NCBI GenBank assembly: GCA_963969395.1
Contig: OZ017799.1
Coordinates: 13,394,501 to 13,458,500 of the forward strand
Origin: Pseudoscleropodium purum
Taxonomy: Eukaryota; Streptophyta; Bryopsida; Hypnales; Brachytheciaceae
Reading direction: 5' to 3'
DNA: 64,000 nucleotides
Part shown: in pieces, positions 1-12,009 of the stretch
Layout of the letters: the number at the start of each line of letters is the position of its first letter
Numbering within the stretch: the first letter of the stretch is position 1
Translations under genes and position numbers: made by a program
The notes under the pieces: model-generated
Seen by the model: only the letters and a program-made list of their open reading frames with translations
What the model was told of the DNA's origin: nothing
The model's database searches: none

Positions 1-170
1 AATGACTGTTGAAGCTCCGGAAGGAACACGGGGAACAACGAAAGCGCGTGCGCTTCCTTGGGATTGATAACTTACTGTAGTGGGAACCCCAACGCTGTGT
101 AGTCGACTCTGTTTCGGCGAACGTTCCTCGTAATGTTGTGGGAGAACCGTCGGTTACTTCATTGTGGGAA
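1..170. other. GC-moderate left edge, unassigned
   Basis: The first 170 bases have clearly higher GC than what follows and contain several CpG dinucleotides. Composition then drops abruptly to the AT-rich pattern. No reading frame here can be supported. It may be the edge of a gene island or of a repeat that continues left of the window. Confidence 0.4.
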
Positions 171-3100
171 AAAAACGGTTTGCAATTTGAAAACATTATT
201 AGTGGAAAAATCTATAAAATTTCTATTCAGGGTTGTTTTATATTATGATGGAGAAGTGCACTGGTCAAGAGTTGTTGAAAGTGAAGCAATATGATTAGAG
301 GAAATTTCATTCTTCACTATATTGGATTTACTCTATGGTCAAGACTTGTTGGATGAAGAACTCCAAGTATGGATGAATAAATGACATGATTGTCTTTGTG
401 GCAACACTTTTTGTATGGGAAGTTCTTTAGAGGGCAAGTTTCTTGGGTGACCTCAACCTTAGACAAGAAACTTGGCCCTTGGAGAATTCTAACTTCATTT
501 ATTGTCTTTTCATCATAAGCATATCTCACTTATGCAGTAGAGGGCTTCCTTTATTTCAAATAGCATTAGTTAGTTCTTTGCCATTTCTTCTTTTACATTG
601 CAAAACTCTCCTTTTGGTGAAGTTGTCTAGTAGATTTTAATTTGCGAAGTGGTTTGGAAGACTTACTACTTAGTTAGTGTTTACACTACAACATATCAAG
701 ATTTCTTATGGCCTTATTTTATTATCTTTTCATCTTCTCTAATATTCCACTAGTTGCCTCAAATAACTATATCTTGGCCCAAACTTCTTGATCAAATAGT
801 GTACTTCTCCCTTATAGTGCACAATAACCCTTAGTATAAAAAATTAAAAAAAAATTGGATTCAATACTTAAAAAAACTATTCAATATGGGAATTAAAGGT
901 CAATGGTTGGTAAAGCTCAAAAATTATCCTATACATTGTTTCTTAGCCCAACAAAGAAAGCTTTGTTCATTGAATTAGGAAGGCAAATTGGTGATTCATC
1001 CTATAGTAGACAAAGGTGGACTTCTTTAGGACTCTACTATACTACAATAATAATAATAATTAAGAAAATTTAGTGTTTGCAAAACTAAAAGCATCCCCTT
1101 TGATCCTTGAAATTTTGGCCCTTTAAATTGATGAAAAGTGATATTCCAAATTGATTGGTATTTGAAGCATGCATGAGAACCTTTTGGATGTAGCTCAAGG
1201 GTGCAATACCTCATTCAACAAAAAGGAATTGACAAAAGTAGTACAAGAGAGCTATATTTTTTATGAATATTTTTATCAAGTATTTTTTTAGAAATATCTT
1301 TCTTTGAATTGTATTGATACATATACTTTTGGTAAAAATATTCATCAAGAGTATTGGTAAAAGCTTATAGTATTTTCAAATCAATTAGTAAGGTAATACT
1401 AAATTTCATTATTAGTGTATCACTACAAACCTTCTTTGGGAGAGAAAAATTATTTGCTATAGATCATTCACTCTAAATTTAAACCTTAGAAAAAAATCCA
1501 AGAACAAATTATTTACTACAAATGATAGAACTTGGAAACTTTGAATTAGAAATCCGAAATTCATTTGTGGAGGTTGTAAAATGAAAAATTGATAGGCTAA
1601 AATAGTGAATAGGTTTTTAATTGCATTTATGATAGGCTTGAAACAAAAAAATTTACCCTTCCTTGAAAGGCTCATAGTACTACTTCAACCAAATTCCTTT
1701 TCTTGGCAAGGCTTGAGTGCTTGATTACTAATTGGTCTCAACAATGTTATTATAGCTTTTGGAAACTAGCTAGCTACATGCCAATGGTACTAGTATGTCA
1801 GTATGAAAATATAAACATGTGAGCTTTGAGCATACACATAAGGGAATATACAACAACCATTGAAGGTACTTATAGTATAAACACTTATAATGTAGGTGTT
1901 TATATTATAGATACACTATAATCATAAAAGGTTTCTATATTATAGACATCTATAATATAGGTGTGTAGTCTTTTAAATCCATGTGCTCACACTTTTAGGC
2001 TCATATAATAGCAATCCTCGCTAGAATGCTAAGGGAGACAATCATTGGTAGCAAGGAAGGTAAATTCTATAATATTTTTTTTTTTTGGTATTCATGTGTT
2101 ACATAAGCAATAATTAGGTGATATTTGGATGATACTTAGGTGATACTTGGGTTGTTTTAAGATGTAGACTATGTTGATGCATAGGAAATTTGGCCATTAT
2201 TTATAAATAAATAATTTATATTTTTTCAACTATTTTATTTCTCCAATAAACTCTGTGATAAAATTTTCACATAATAACATTATTGCCCACTCATGTTGTA
2301 TGGTAGGAAGTGTATAAAGCAACCATAACTAATAGACCAAGCTTTAAGACTAGTACATTTACCAATTGATTTGCAGTTTGAAGGAGTTTGACTTCTTAAA
2401 ATATTTTTTAGTAATTTTCCCTTGAAAGTTAAATGGAATTGACAATAAACCAAATTTAATTCACATTTATAGAACTTTCATGGAATTAATAATGAATTGC
2501 AAAGTCATAATCACATAAAACTTTAACAACCACCCTTAATATATTTACTATTGTTGATACATTGATGAATGCAATTGGTACCCTAAAGGAAGCAATATGT
2601 AACTTTGTGTTAGAGAATGCTTTTAAAGACAATATTATCTTGGAATTTGACAATCAATGATTGGCTTGCATAGGAATATAAAAATCTAGTTTTTTCTTTT
2701 TATTGGATCTTGTTAGAAGTCATAGGAATAATATATTGTAGATTATCTAGTTCTATATTTTTTGAACATTTTTTGAAGAAATTATGAATTTTGAAAGAAA
2801 TGAAAATAGGCTTATCCAAAATATGTTTGCCAAGGTTTATTCCTCTGCTTCGATGTACTTTTTTCTTATCCATGGAATTTGTCCATGTGTTTCAAGGAAA
2901 AAAAAAAGGTGTATCTAAAAGTGTCTCTAAACTCTCTTTTGAATAGAAGAATTACATTTTAGACATGAATTTGTAGGAGTTGGCTTTAGAAAGAGGTGAG
3001 GCAACCACAAGTAATTACCTTAATAGAGGTTGTCTTGTAGGATTGTATCAATGAAGGTCCAAGTGGTTTTAATTTTTTGATAAAAAAATCTAAAATTATT

Positions 3101-3639
3101 ATTTGTTTTATGAATTTAGATTATATTTTTTCATTAAATTAAGGTTTCATTTTACTTTTATTGATCAACAAGGTCATTGTGTTCCCATAATTGGATTTTA
3201 TTTAAATAATATCTTTTTTCTAATTCAGTCTTTTACTTTTCAATCCTATGTACAGTACAAGGTGATTACTTTTGATGACTTTTATATTGATGACTAAATA
3301 GTTTGATGATAGTGTAGATGTAAAGTATAACTATTTAAAATTCTGAATCCATTTATTTAGTTGATGCTCATAGTAACTTAGACTACACTTAGAAGGTAAT
3401 TTTTTGCTTGTAGACAATTGAGAATTGTAAAACTTCAAAATAGAATTATATTTTTTGAAAATTTTAGAATTATACAATTCTCAAAGGCGACTATAAAGAA
3501 TGAAGAAACCTTAAGTTTCAAATAGATGACTTTGATAAAGATTCAAAATCAATACTTAAAGACTTTATTACTTTACAACCATATTGCACCATGTATAATA
3601 TTGAATTCATTCTACAAGTGTAGTTTGAAGTCACTATCT
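171..3639. other. AT-rich intergenic desert
   Basis: AT-rich sequence with only short, low-complexity reading frames and no splice-supported exon that I can find. It includes imperfect repetition of short TATAGACAC-like words near 1860-1970. I see no gene and no mobile-element termini I can defend. Confidence 0.6.
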
Positions 3640-5225
3640 TCTCAAAAGATGGCTCCCCTTGGTTTGCATTAGTTACCCCCCCCCCCCTCTTTCTTAAAAA
3701 ATTTATAGGCTGTTGATTTTTTTTAAGAAAGAATACTTACCCTTGAAATTACTGTTGATTTCTTAAAAAATCACAAGCAGTTGATCTTGTGAGATTTAAT
3801 CTGAGCCATCCAAATATGAAATACAAAATGAATATTGGATATAAATACAATACCTTATACAAATACTGAATATGGATACCAAATACGGATTCAGTATTGA
3901 ATACAAATACAATATCTTATATATATATATATTGAATACAGGTAGCAAATATGAATTCAATATTGAATACAGATACAAAATCTTATACAAATATTGAATA
4001 CGGGTAGTAAATACGGATACAATATTGGATATGGGATGAATTGTCCTATATTGATTGTCAAAGAAGTTGGTGTCTGAAAATTACAAGAAGGGGGGGAGGT
4101 AAAATCAAAATTTTAAAATATTAAAATCCTAAATTTATAATCTCAGTGTCATCTTTGGGATGGAACCTTAGTGTCTTTAATCACTGTCTTCTGTCTTCTA
4201 AATAATTGTTTGTCCTTCCAATCATGGATTGTTTTGCTCTTTGAAATGTTACTTGTATTATTGTAGTTATTAGGTACTCAAGGTGTATAGTGACACTTTG
4301 TGTCACTATGCACTCCCCCCTTCAATTTTTATTTAAAATTTTTTATTTTACCACCCCCACCTATCATTTAGAATTTGATTTAAATTTTTTTATCTCACCC
4401 CCCCTCACCTCCATCCTCTCTTGTAATCTTCAAAATCAAAGTTCTTGACAAATTATATGGGACAATTGATCCCGTATCCAATACTGTATTCGTATTCAGT
4501 ACCCGTATTAAGTACCTGTATTCAATATCCATATTCAAGACCCGTATTTAGTACGCATATCCAATACCCGTATTCAGTACCCATATTCAGTACCCGTATT
4601 CAATATCCATATTCAGTACACGTATTTAGTACCCATATCTAATACCCGTATTCAGTACTCGTATTCAATATCCGTATTCAGTACACGTATTTAGTACTCA
4701 TATCTAGTACCCATACCCGTATTCGTATTCGTATTCAGTATTTGTATTTTATATTTGAACGGCTCAAATTAAATTTCACAAGATCAACATCTTGCAGGGT
4801 TGACAAATCAGTACGTCTGCCCCAAAATAGCGTCCGTAACCCGAACGTCCGTCCTCACGAACGCAGTGTCCCTCTCGTCGTCGGAAGGCAGACGGGCGGG
4901 GCGGACGCCCAGATCATGCGGACCACATCAGTCCGCATGTCGATCGGACGGCCGTACCGAGGTGGACGGGTATCGAGGCGGTCCCGGCGGACGCTGCGTT
5001 CGATGGGACCGCGAATGTCAACGGACGTTGCGGACACAGCGTCCGCGTCCGAACGTCCCGGACATCCAACCGTCCTGTCAACCCTGACATCTTGTGATTT
5101 TTTGAGAAATCAACGTCAATTTTGAGGGTAAGCATTTTTTTTCAAAAAAATCAACGACTCACAGATTTTTTGAGAGAGGAGGGGGGGAACTAATGGGAAA
5201 CTGGGGTGGCACGCGAGTTTCAGTG
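3640..5225. mobile_element. Foldback element with subterminal tandem repeats
   Basis: The two halves are inverted copies of each other. Left-arm landmarks read in order: a CATTAGTTACCCCC-type end, a GTTGATTT/AAGAAAG block, TTACCCTTGAAATT, TTGATTTCTTAAAAAATCAC, TTGATCTTGTGA, then degenerate GTATTGAATAC-type tandem repeats. The same landmarks appear reverse-complemented, in mirrored order, from about 5180 back to 4440. The tandem repeats (3830-4030 and 4470-4745) are units around the words TATTCAGTACCCG and TATTCAATATCC. The right arm is interrupted by a hAT insertion at 4795-5086, so the original element was about 1.3 kb. There is no coding capacity. The outer ends show CACT-like starts reminiscent of CACTA elements, but no convincing target duplication, so the superfamily is left open. 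Confidence 0.75.
4787..5094. mobile_element. Nonautonomous hAT element (copy 1), perfect 8-bp TSD
   Basis: The element proper is 4795-5086 (292 bp). It starts CAGGGTTGACA and ends TGTCAACCCTG, an 11-bp perfect terminal inverted repeat. It is flanked by ACATCTTG at 4787-4794 and again at 5087-5094, a perfect 8-bp target duplication. Eight-base duplications with CAGGG-type ends are characteristic of the hAT superfamily. The interior is GC- and CpG-rich with many GGACG/CGTCC words, unlike the surrounding AT-rich foldback element. The open frames across it encode nothing recognisable, so it is a MITE-like derivative mobilised in trans. Confidence 0.9.
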
Positions 5226-5288
5226 TATAGTTACCAATACAACCTTGAAACCATCACTCTAAAATTCCTTCGTCTTTATGCAGTATAC

Positions 5289-6345
5289 TAATCTGTTTAC
5301 ACGTCACAATGAAAGTGACTTTCTTGTCATCCGCTATAACTTTTGAATTTTAAATCCAATGCCAAAAATTAGAACATCATTTCTAGCTAATTTGATTGTA
5401 ATAATATTTTTTATCTTTTGAAAATTTTAAGAAATCATTTTACATTTATTAATATGTCAAACTTTTAGATTTAGGGTTCTCTTAACTAAATACCAATTCA
5501 AATTAATGATTTTGGATTGAAATTTCCGTGGTATATTCATGTAGTAGGTGGACATGTCCTTACCAATGGGCATCTAAAAGAACATTATTTTATATCTTTT
5601 ATATTCATGCAAAGAGGTCTCTTTGCACATACACTTGTAAACATTAAAAATGGTTTTGACCTCATTTTTTTTAATCAAATATCATTACCATGAAATCGTT
5701 TCTAGTAGAATTATTTTTATTCTGTTGAAAATTGATTTTCCTATCTCCTACAAATTAAAAGATCTAAATTATATTTTCTGGGACAAATTTTAGGATCTTG
5801 AATTTTAATGAAGAAAATACATAGTTGGACATTTTAATTTGTAAAAAAAATAGAAAAATCAATGTTCAACAAAATAAAAAATTGGACATTTCAAAAGACT
5901 TCTTGATAATGAGATTTGACCCAAAAAATGAGGTCAAAACCATTTCTAATATTTACAAGCATTAGAAGAAAGGTGCATTGGTTTCAACAAAACAAAGATG
6001 ATGTTTTTCAGTGATTTCCTATTTCCAATGCAAAATTCTGCATTAACTAGCTAGATGCCCTTTGGTAGGAAATTATCTACCTACTATATAAATACACAAT
6101 ATAAATTTCAACCCAAAATTGTTAATTGAACTAATATTTAGTATAACAAAAATCCTAAATTTGAGAGCATGACTATTTAACAAAATTGATTTTTAAATAC
6201 AAAATGATTTTTTAAAATTAAAAAAATAAAAGATACAATTACAATAAAAAATTTTACAAATATATTTTCTTGTTTTAGACATTGGCTTGTAATTCCAAGT
6301 TATAGTGCTGGACACAATCCATTTTTTCAAAACGCTATGTAAACA
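5289..6345. mobile_element. Large foldback (inverted-repeat) element, about 1.05 kb
   Basis: The left half (5290-5800) and right half (5800-6344) are diverged inverted copies. The termini are CTGTTTACA on the left and TGTAAACAG on the right. Inside, GGTTTTGACCTCATTTTTT at about 5650 pairs with AAAAAATGAGGTCAAAACC at about 5925, and GTCATCCGCTATAACTT pairs with AAGTTATAGTGCTGGAC. The tip is near 5800. No protein is encoded. A single-arm relative occurs at about 31600-32010. Transcription across it would give a long hairpin. No target duplication is evident. Confidence 0.75.
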
Positions 6346-7180
6346 GCTGAGGTTTCTTGCAACAACCTAGTCTACATTGAAATCCATGTGTATGTAAAAA
6401 AATAAGGTGAAGGACAATGGAACATAATCCTTTCATGTCCCCAAATTCTTTATAATAATAAAAAAATGAAAAAGATGCATCTACATGATACTAGAGGTTT
6501 TGAAGTCATAACTTTGAAAATTTGCATAATTTACAGTAGTTTTTAAATATTTAATATTGATATTTTTAAAAATATTTTCCATTTGTATATGGATAAAATA
6601 AAACCTCTAATTGTAATTTAGACTTTAACTATGTACATCAATTTAAGTTAAAAAAATTTACATTGTTTTACTATAAATTAAATCTACACATCTTTAACCT
6701 CTAAAGTATTTTTAAGCCATGTATTTTGCTTTCATATTTGAGTTTATATATTGATGATATCATATTTGACTACATTATTGTATTTAAATACACCTTTACA
6801 CCATGATATATAAAGTTTTGTTTCAATCTTGATTTGACCTTATATCGGGCACTTGTGCATTTTAACCCTTAAAGTTCCTTGACTCATGTTTTCACTAAAA
6901 ACACTCCCAAACTACCATTTCTAGTAGAAGTACCAAATTTAAGGGAGAAAACATTTTTGAACTTACATAACCAAATGATCTTCTAGTGCTTTGGTTTGAG
7001 AAGATGTAGAAAATTTGTAGAAGGTTTTTAGAGTTTGAACTCTAAGAGGTAAATTATTTTTAACCGAAATTCCTATAATACCCAATAACCCAAAAGAAAC
7101 CAATTGCATGATTTAAAGTTTGATTAACCCTTATTTTTATCATATCAATAGTTCCTAGTTTAAGGACCACTTATCAACTT
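6346..7180. other. AT-rich intergenic sequence
   Basis: Low-complexity AT-rich sequence between the foldback element and the CCAAT-word region. No gene, splice-supported exon or repeat termini seen. Confidence 0.5.
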
Positions 7181-7182
7181 CC

Positions 7183-8135
7183 AATTGTTGGCGGCTTAAT
7201 TCTTCACTCCGGGAAGCTTGGTTTGTTCTCCAACAAATCTTTCTCCTTCACCGATTGCTTCTTTTCTTCTTCACTATGCTTCGACTGCCGCCCCGATTGT
7301 TCTGTACCAATTTGGCTTGGGCATTTGATCTCACTTCAATCGGTTTTATGACAGTATTTACACTTGTCTCTCAACGCACTGGATTTACTTTGATTCATGT
7401 TTCTTATTGATTTCCCAATTGTTATTCATTATTATTTAGTTTGCTTTATGTTTATCCCAATTGGGCTATTCTTCTCAATTCACTTGCAGTTTTTATATTT
7501 TCTCTGATTAAACTCTTATTCATTTTAATTGTTATTTCCAATTTATGTTATGTTTCATAGTCTTCACATTCTCACTTCTCAATCGGTATTAATCTCTTCG
7601 TTAGTCTCACTCAAGTATTGAACACAATCGTGTTTTATCATTGTTCGTAATACTTCCGTCTCACACACAATTCCTATCGGTAATTTCCCACACACAGCAC
7701 ATGATATCACTCCCAATTGCTCACAGATTCAATCACAAATAATTCCACAGTTCCCATTTGATCTTCTCAAACACACATCCAATTGTCAAACGCACACACA
7801 ATGTAAACATACACATACACAGTTACACACACAATTGCAAAACATCTCGCTATATTCCAAAGACAAAATTGCAAAAACATAAAATTCACAATTGTTTTAC
7901 TTCCTATTTTCGGAAGGAGTGCCTGCTTTGCTTGAAGGTCAACTGAAACTCCGATTGATTCTCACCCACCTAAATACCTAGCCAACCACCGTAACTACCA
8001 ATCGATCCTAACCTTTAAAATCTCAATTCACTTGACTTCACTCCCGATTGGTAACTAACACAACTAACCAGCACAACTACACTCCCTATTGGTAAAAGCC
8101 ACAAGTTAACAACCAAACAACCAATCGGCAAAAAG
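7183..8135. repeat. Pyrimidine-rich tract studded with CCAATTGG/CCGATTGG words
   Basis: About 950 bases with many C and T runs and roughly fifteen or more near-palindromic words of the form YYCRATTGG or its complement, for example near 7185, 7298, 7340, 7458, 7581, 7711, 7780, 8001, 8044, 8085 and 8122. It also contains CACACACA-like stretches near 7680-7830. It is not a tandem array of constant period and has no supported reading frame. It could be a decayed retroelement end or a cluster of CCAAT-type protein-binding sites. Confidence 0.4.
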
Positions 8136-9340
8136 GTAAACATAAAATCAGACTACAAAATTTTTTGGACATTCTTCAAAGTTTTGGATGTATTTATATT
8201 TTAGATAATTTGGCATTGAAATCTAGGGTGTGTTTTTTGGTGAGAAAATTTAATCCTTAGGGTCTAACAATTGTTGCTATCGAGACTGATTGTTGGTATT
8301 GAAGGTTTTGGTATTTAAAGTATGTAGATGGTGGTTTAGATTTTCAAAGATTAGATTGTGTATGACATGTTTTCTAAAGTTTGGAGTATGTGTGTGTTTG
8401 TTTCTAAATTGAGGCAATCTATTGTTTAGGTCCCAACCACATCTTGTGTTTTTGTGTGTTATTGAAGCAGTTAGAGACTCAAAAGTTTAGAATTTGGAGG
8501 TTAAATTTGTGTTCATGGTTGAGGTGATTTGGTCTTCAAGTAGCAAGATAGGTTAGATAGATTTGATAGGTTTGTTGTTATTAGGACTAATTGTTCGTGT
8601 TGAAGAGAACTTAGTATTGCTACAAAGGTCTTAGGTGTTGAAAACATATATGCTAGTTTAGTGCAGTGAGTGACTTGGACATGTTTGACCTTCTAAAAGT
8701 TTGAAGGTGCTAGAAGATATGTTGGGCACATGAATTTTGTGTTCTTCATAATGATAGGATTGCCTCGAACTCCTTCTGTTTGGATAACCTTGGTTCTAAG
8801 ATAATTAGTATAAGCTTTATAAATGCAGAATTATAAAATTTTTGATCAATTTCTCTACATGTGCTTATAAAATTATTCTAAAGTTGAGATGCAAATGTGT
8901 GTGATGTTTAGGGGTTTCTTGGACTCTTTTGGATATAGTCTTCTTCTTTGTATAGTCACAAATGTTGGCATACATGTCATCAACATCAAATCCCAAAGAG
9001 TCCATGTATATGATGTTTAGTGGTACAACTGGAGGAATGTACAATTGGACATCAGGATATGTGCATTTTAGCTTGTTGTTTCTTTTTCACTACCTATTTA
9101 ACATAAAACAAATACAAGCCATAAAACAATAAACCACATAACAACAATTTACTACAATAGTACAATAGTCAATTTACTACAATAGTCAATAGTACAATTG
9201 AAAGTGTACACGTACACTGACGGAATCAATTCAAAGAGACAACTAGGGAAGCAACTTTTCCCGAGTCAAAGCATTACATTATGAGGTCTTACACATTACA
9301 ACAATAAAAGCATTCAGTAGAAATTAAGAATTTTAAGCAA
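8136..9340. other. Intergenic, T/G-rich then AT-rich
   Basis: From 8150 to about 8900 the sequence is T- and G-rich on the plus strand with repeated TTGAAG, TTTGG and GTGTTG words. From 8900 to 9340 it is AT-rich. No supported gene. Confidence 0.4.
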
Positions 9341-9347
9341 AACTTAC

Positions 9348-9878
9348 AAGAAGACTTTCTGGGACAAGCAACATTCTCTTCAACCGTTGGAGTCTCAAAG
9401 ATTACTTCAACGCCCTGAAATACAAAAGCAAGAAACAAATTACAAAAGTGATTGTATGCATTCTTTCTACCAGGCCATTTATGTTTGGCAGCTTTGTATC
9501 ATTACTCTTGCAATGAAATATACGTTTCATTTGTGTCAAAAAGAAAGAAAAAAAGAGATTGTAATAATAAACTAAAATGCATTAGTACTATGTGTAACAT
9601 GTACTGACATTAGTGTCTCCAACAGACAGCGCTAAGTACGCAAGGTTGAATCCAGAGTTCCATGTTTTTGGTATCAGGCATTGCAGAAGGCCAGACAAAG
9701 CAGCAAAACATAGAACGTACTAACTTAATGATTCAAGATAGACTCGAGATCAATCTCTGCTTTCGGTTGCGCCACACTTACCTGAAGGAATTGAAGATTC
9801 TTCGTCAGAACTTCGTTTCTTCTTGAAAACCTTGTCTATTCTTGGTATAGTCTGGGCTCTTAATGAGGATCTCAACAT
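9348..9878 (-). CDS. Putative 5' exons of an unrecognised gene (possibly a fragment)
   Basis: Three exons on the minus strand join in one frame with good splice sites. Exon 1 (9878-9782) begins with ATG and encodes 32 residues with a basic patch KVFKKKR followed by SSDEESS. A 23-bp microexon (9631-9609) encodes ALSVGDTN. Exon 3 (9414-9348) starts GVEVIFETPTVEEN and ends at a GTAAGT donor. The second exon may instead be longer, because the same frame stays open back to about 9720 with a hydrophobic stretch. No downstream exon is visible before the AT-rich desert, so the gene looks truncated. I do not recognise the family. Phase agreement across three junctions is the main support. Confidence 0.35.
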
Positions 9879-9884
9879 TCATTT

Positions 9885-10857
9885 CGAAAAGAACTGCAGG
9901 GAAAAAAGCATTGCAGTGAGAAGAAAATAGCGTACTTAGCGCTGCCATTACACTTATTTAGAGTAAAAGTTCGTACTGCACTTTGCTTTGGAACAAGCTT
10001 CCAGACGTACAATCCACAAAAAATTTAAAAACTCCACTAGCAGCACAGAAAGAGAGATAAAATGAATCGTGCTGTGATCTCTCCGCTGGGGTCCTTTACT
10101 TCGGGGTCATATATGAGCCTTCAATTGACCACGGACATGCTTCCCACGTGACTGCAGTTCGTATTCCTTGCATAACCTTTCGCCACTTTGCAATAGAGAA
10201 AACTCGAAAGCTATTTTTTGTAAAGGAAATTAAAGCTCATTTTCAGTTTTACATCATAATCGGATTCCTGCTGTATTTTAAGTATATCAGAGCTTATTAA
10301 GATGACTACAGTATGCTACTCTGTTGGATGAACTAGAACCAACTAAGCAGATCATGATACCTTGGCAAAATTCGTGAAGAATCGCGAGAACTGAAGAATG
10401 GCGAGCTGCAGTCGACCTAATCGAATCGATTTACATATGCAAACACTCCAAGATCTAAACATTCCAAGATCTAAACATTCCAAGATCCTAATGATCGTGA
10501 ATGGCAAGCTGGAGAACCCAATTTGCGATCCTTTCCATCTGCTCACCAACGCAATTTCCATTGCGTTCATGCATTTCATGCACTTCTCATGCACTACAAA
10601 CCTAATTCCTTTCTCTGCTGCACAAGAGACAAGATCAACGGAACGCACCAAGCTAGTTGGAGCAAGCCATTGACGAACGCACCAACTGTTGCATGATACA
10701 AGATCAACTAACGCACCAAGATCAGCGGAACTAGGGTTAGGATTGATCACCTCTATGAAGTGCAAACCTATGAAGTACTTGTTCGTGTCCATGTTTTGAC
10801 TCATGCAGTTGGTGTGCATGTTGTGTAATCTTGATTCAAAACTACAAAGAAAAATAT
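9885..10857. other. Left end of gene island, no supported gene
   Basis: Composition is that of the gene islands. A 191-codon minus-strand frame spans 10352-10927, but it crosses the start of the 3-kb repeat, contains local duplications (CATTCCAAGATCTAAA twice near 10450-10480) and resembles no family I know. I therefore list this stretch as unassigned. Confidence 0.4.
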
Positions 10858-11849
10858 TACCTCCTTCCAGTTGCAGACGGGTCACGCATTCAAGGAAAAT
10901 GTGCAGGGGAAAAGATCCAATTAACAATGTTCAGGATTCCAGGATTCAGCAGGCCAGGCAGCCAGGCAGGTCACTTCGTTTCAGCAGGTGGGCGGTTCGA
11001 CAAAGTGTCAGCAGCAGCAGTGACCAGATTAATGCCACGCACCGTCACAATAGACGAATCACTGCAAATATCACTGGGCCATGCCCAAGGAAGTCCCTTC
11101 GGAAACAGGTCAATTCCATGCACGGTCACAAGATATGAATCACTGCAACAGTAACAGGCCCTGTCCAAGGAGGTCACTGCGGAAACAGGTACGTACATGG
11201 ATGATTCCTTGAATTCAGCTGTCCAAAGTGGTCACTTCGGAGAAAAGTACATGGATGACTCCTTGAATTCAGCTGCAAAGTTACTGGCATCGATCATAGG
11301 TCGCAGGAGGGCTCCCATCAGTCGTTATTTTGACGCAGTCGAAGGTGAATTAGTAATTCATCCACGATCAAGCGGGTCCAGATGCCACACATCAAGCACG
11401 TTGTCACGGGATGAGTACGATAGGCCGGTACGTGGCGACGGGAAGTTCTTTCCAGCTGCATCGAAACTATCTAAAATAAAAGAACAAAACATGGGAAAGC
11501 AAGCTGCATTTTAGAAGAAGTTTCAGCAGCAGTGACCAGGTTAATCCCATGCACCGTCATAATAGACGAATCATGTACTGTAAATATCACTTGGCCATGT
11601 TTAAGGAGGTCACTTCGGAAACAGGTCAATTCCATGCACCGTCAAAATGCCTGCCCAAGGAGGTCACTTCGGAGACACGCACATGGATGATTCCTTGATT
11701 TCAGCTGCAAAGTTATTCGCATCGATCACGGGGTCCCAGGAGGACTCCCATCAGTCTTTACTTTGACGCAGTCGAAGGTGAATTAGTAATTCATCCACCA
11801 TTAGGCGGGTCCAGATTCCACATAGCAAGCACGTTGTCTATGCAAGAGT

Positions 11850-11862
11850 GGGATATAAATTT
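11850..11862 (+). promoter_or_regulatory. TATA box of orphan gene copy 1
   Basis: The TATAAAT core at 11854-11860 is in a context (GGGATATAAATTTAGCCC) kept almost base for base in copy 2 at 23751-23766. It lies about 150 bp upstream of the first usable ATG. Conservation between diverged copies supports a real core promoter. Confidence 0.6.
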
Positions 11863-12009
11863 AGCCCTTCCCTGTATCCTCAATCACACCGCTCTCTGCC
11901 GGCCTTGCCATCCCCTTGAAGTGTAAGGTTTAGTCTTCAATCACTTGGTGCTTCACGAAGTGGGATCTCGATCTGTCGTCATTCGTCTTGAGCAGCATGG
12001 CCAGCTAGC

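Noticed and set aside
4742..5125. Overlapping Arg/Ser-rich open frames on both strands
   Set aside because: They lie within the GC-rich hAT element and arise from its CpG-rich composition.
10352..10927. 191-codon minus-strand open frame
   Set aside because: It overlaps the start of the 3-kb repeat, contains locally duplicated words, matches no family and has no splice or codon-use support. Copy 2 of the repeat does not preserve it.
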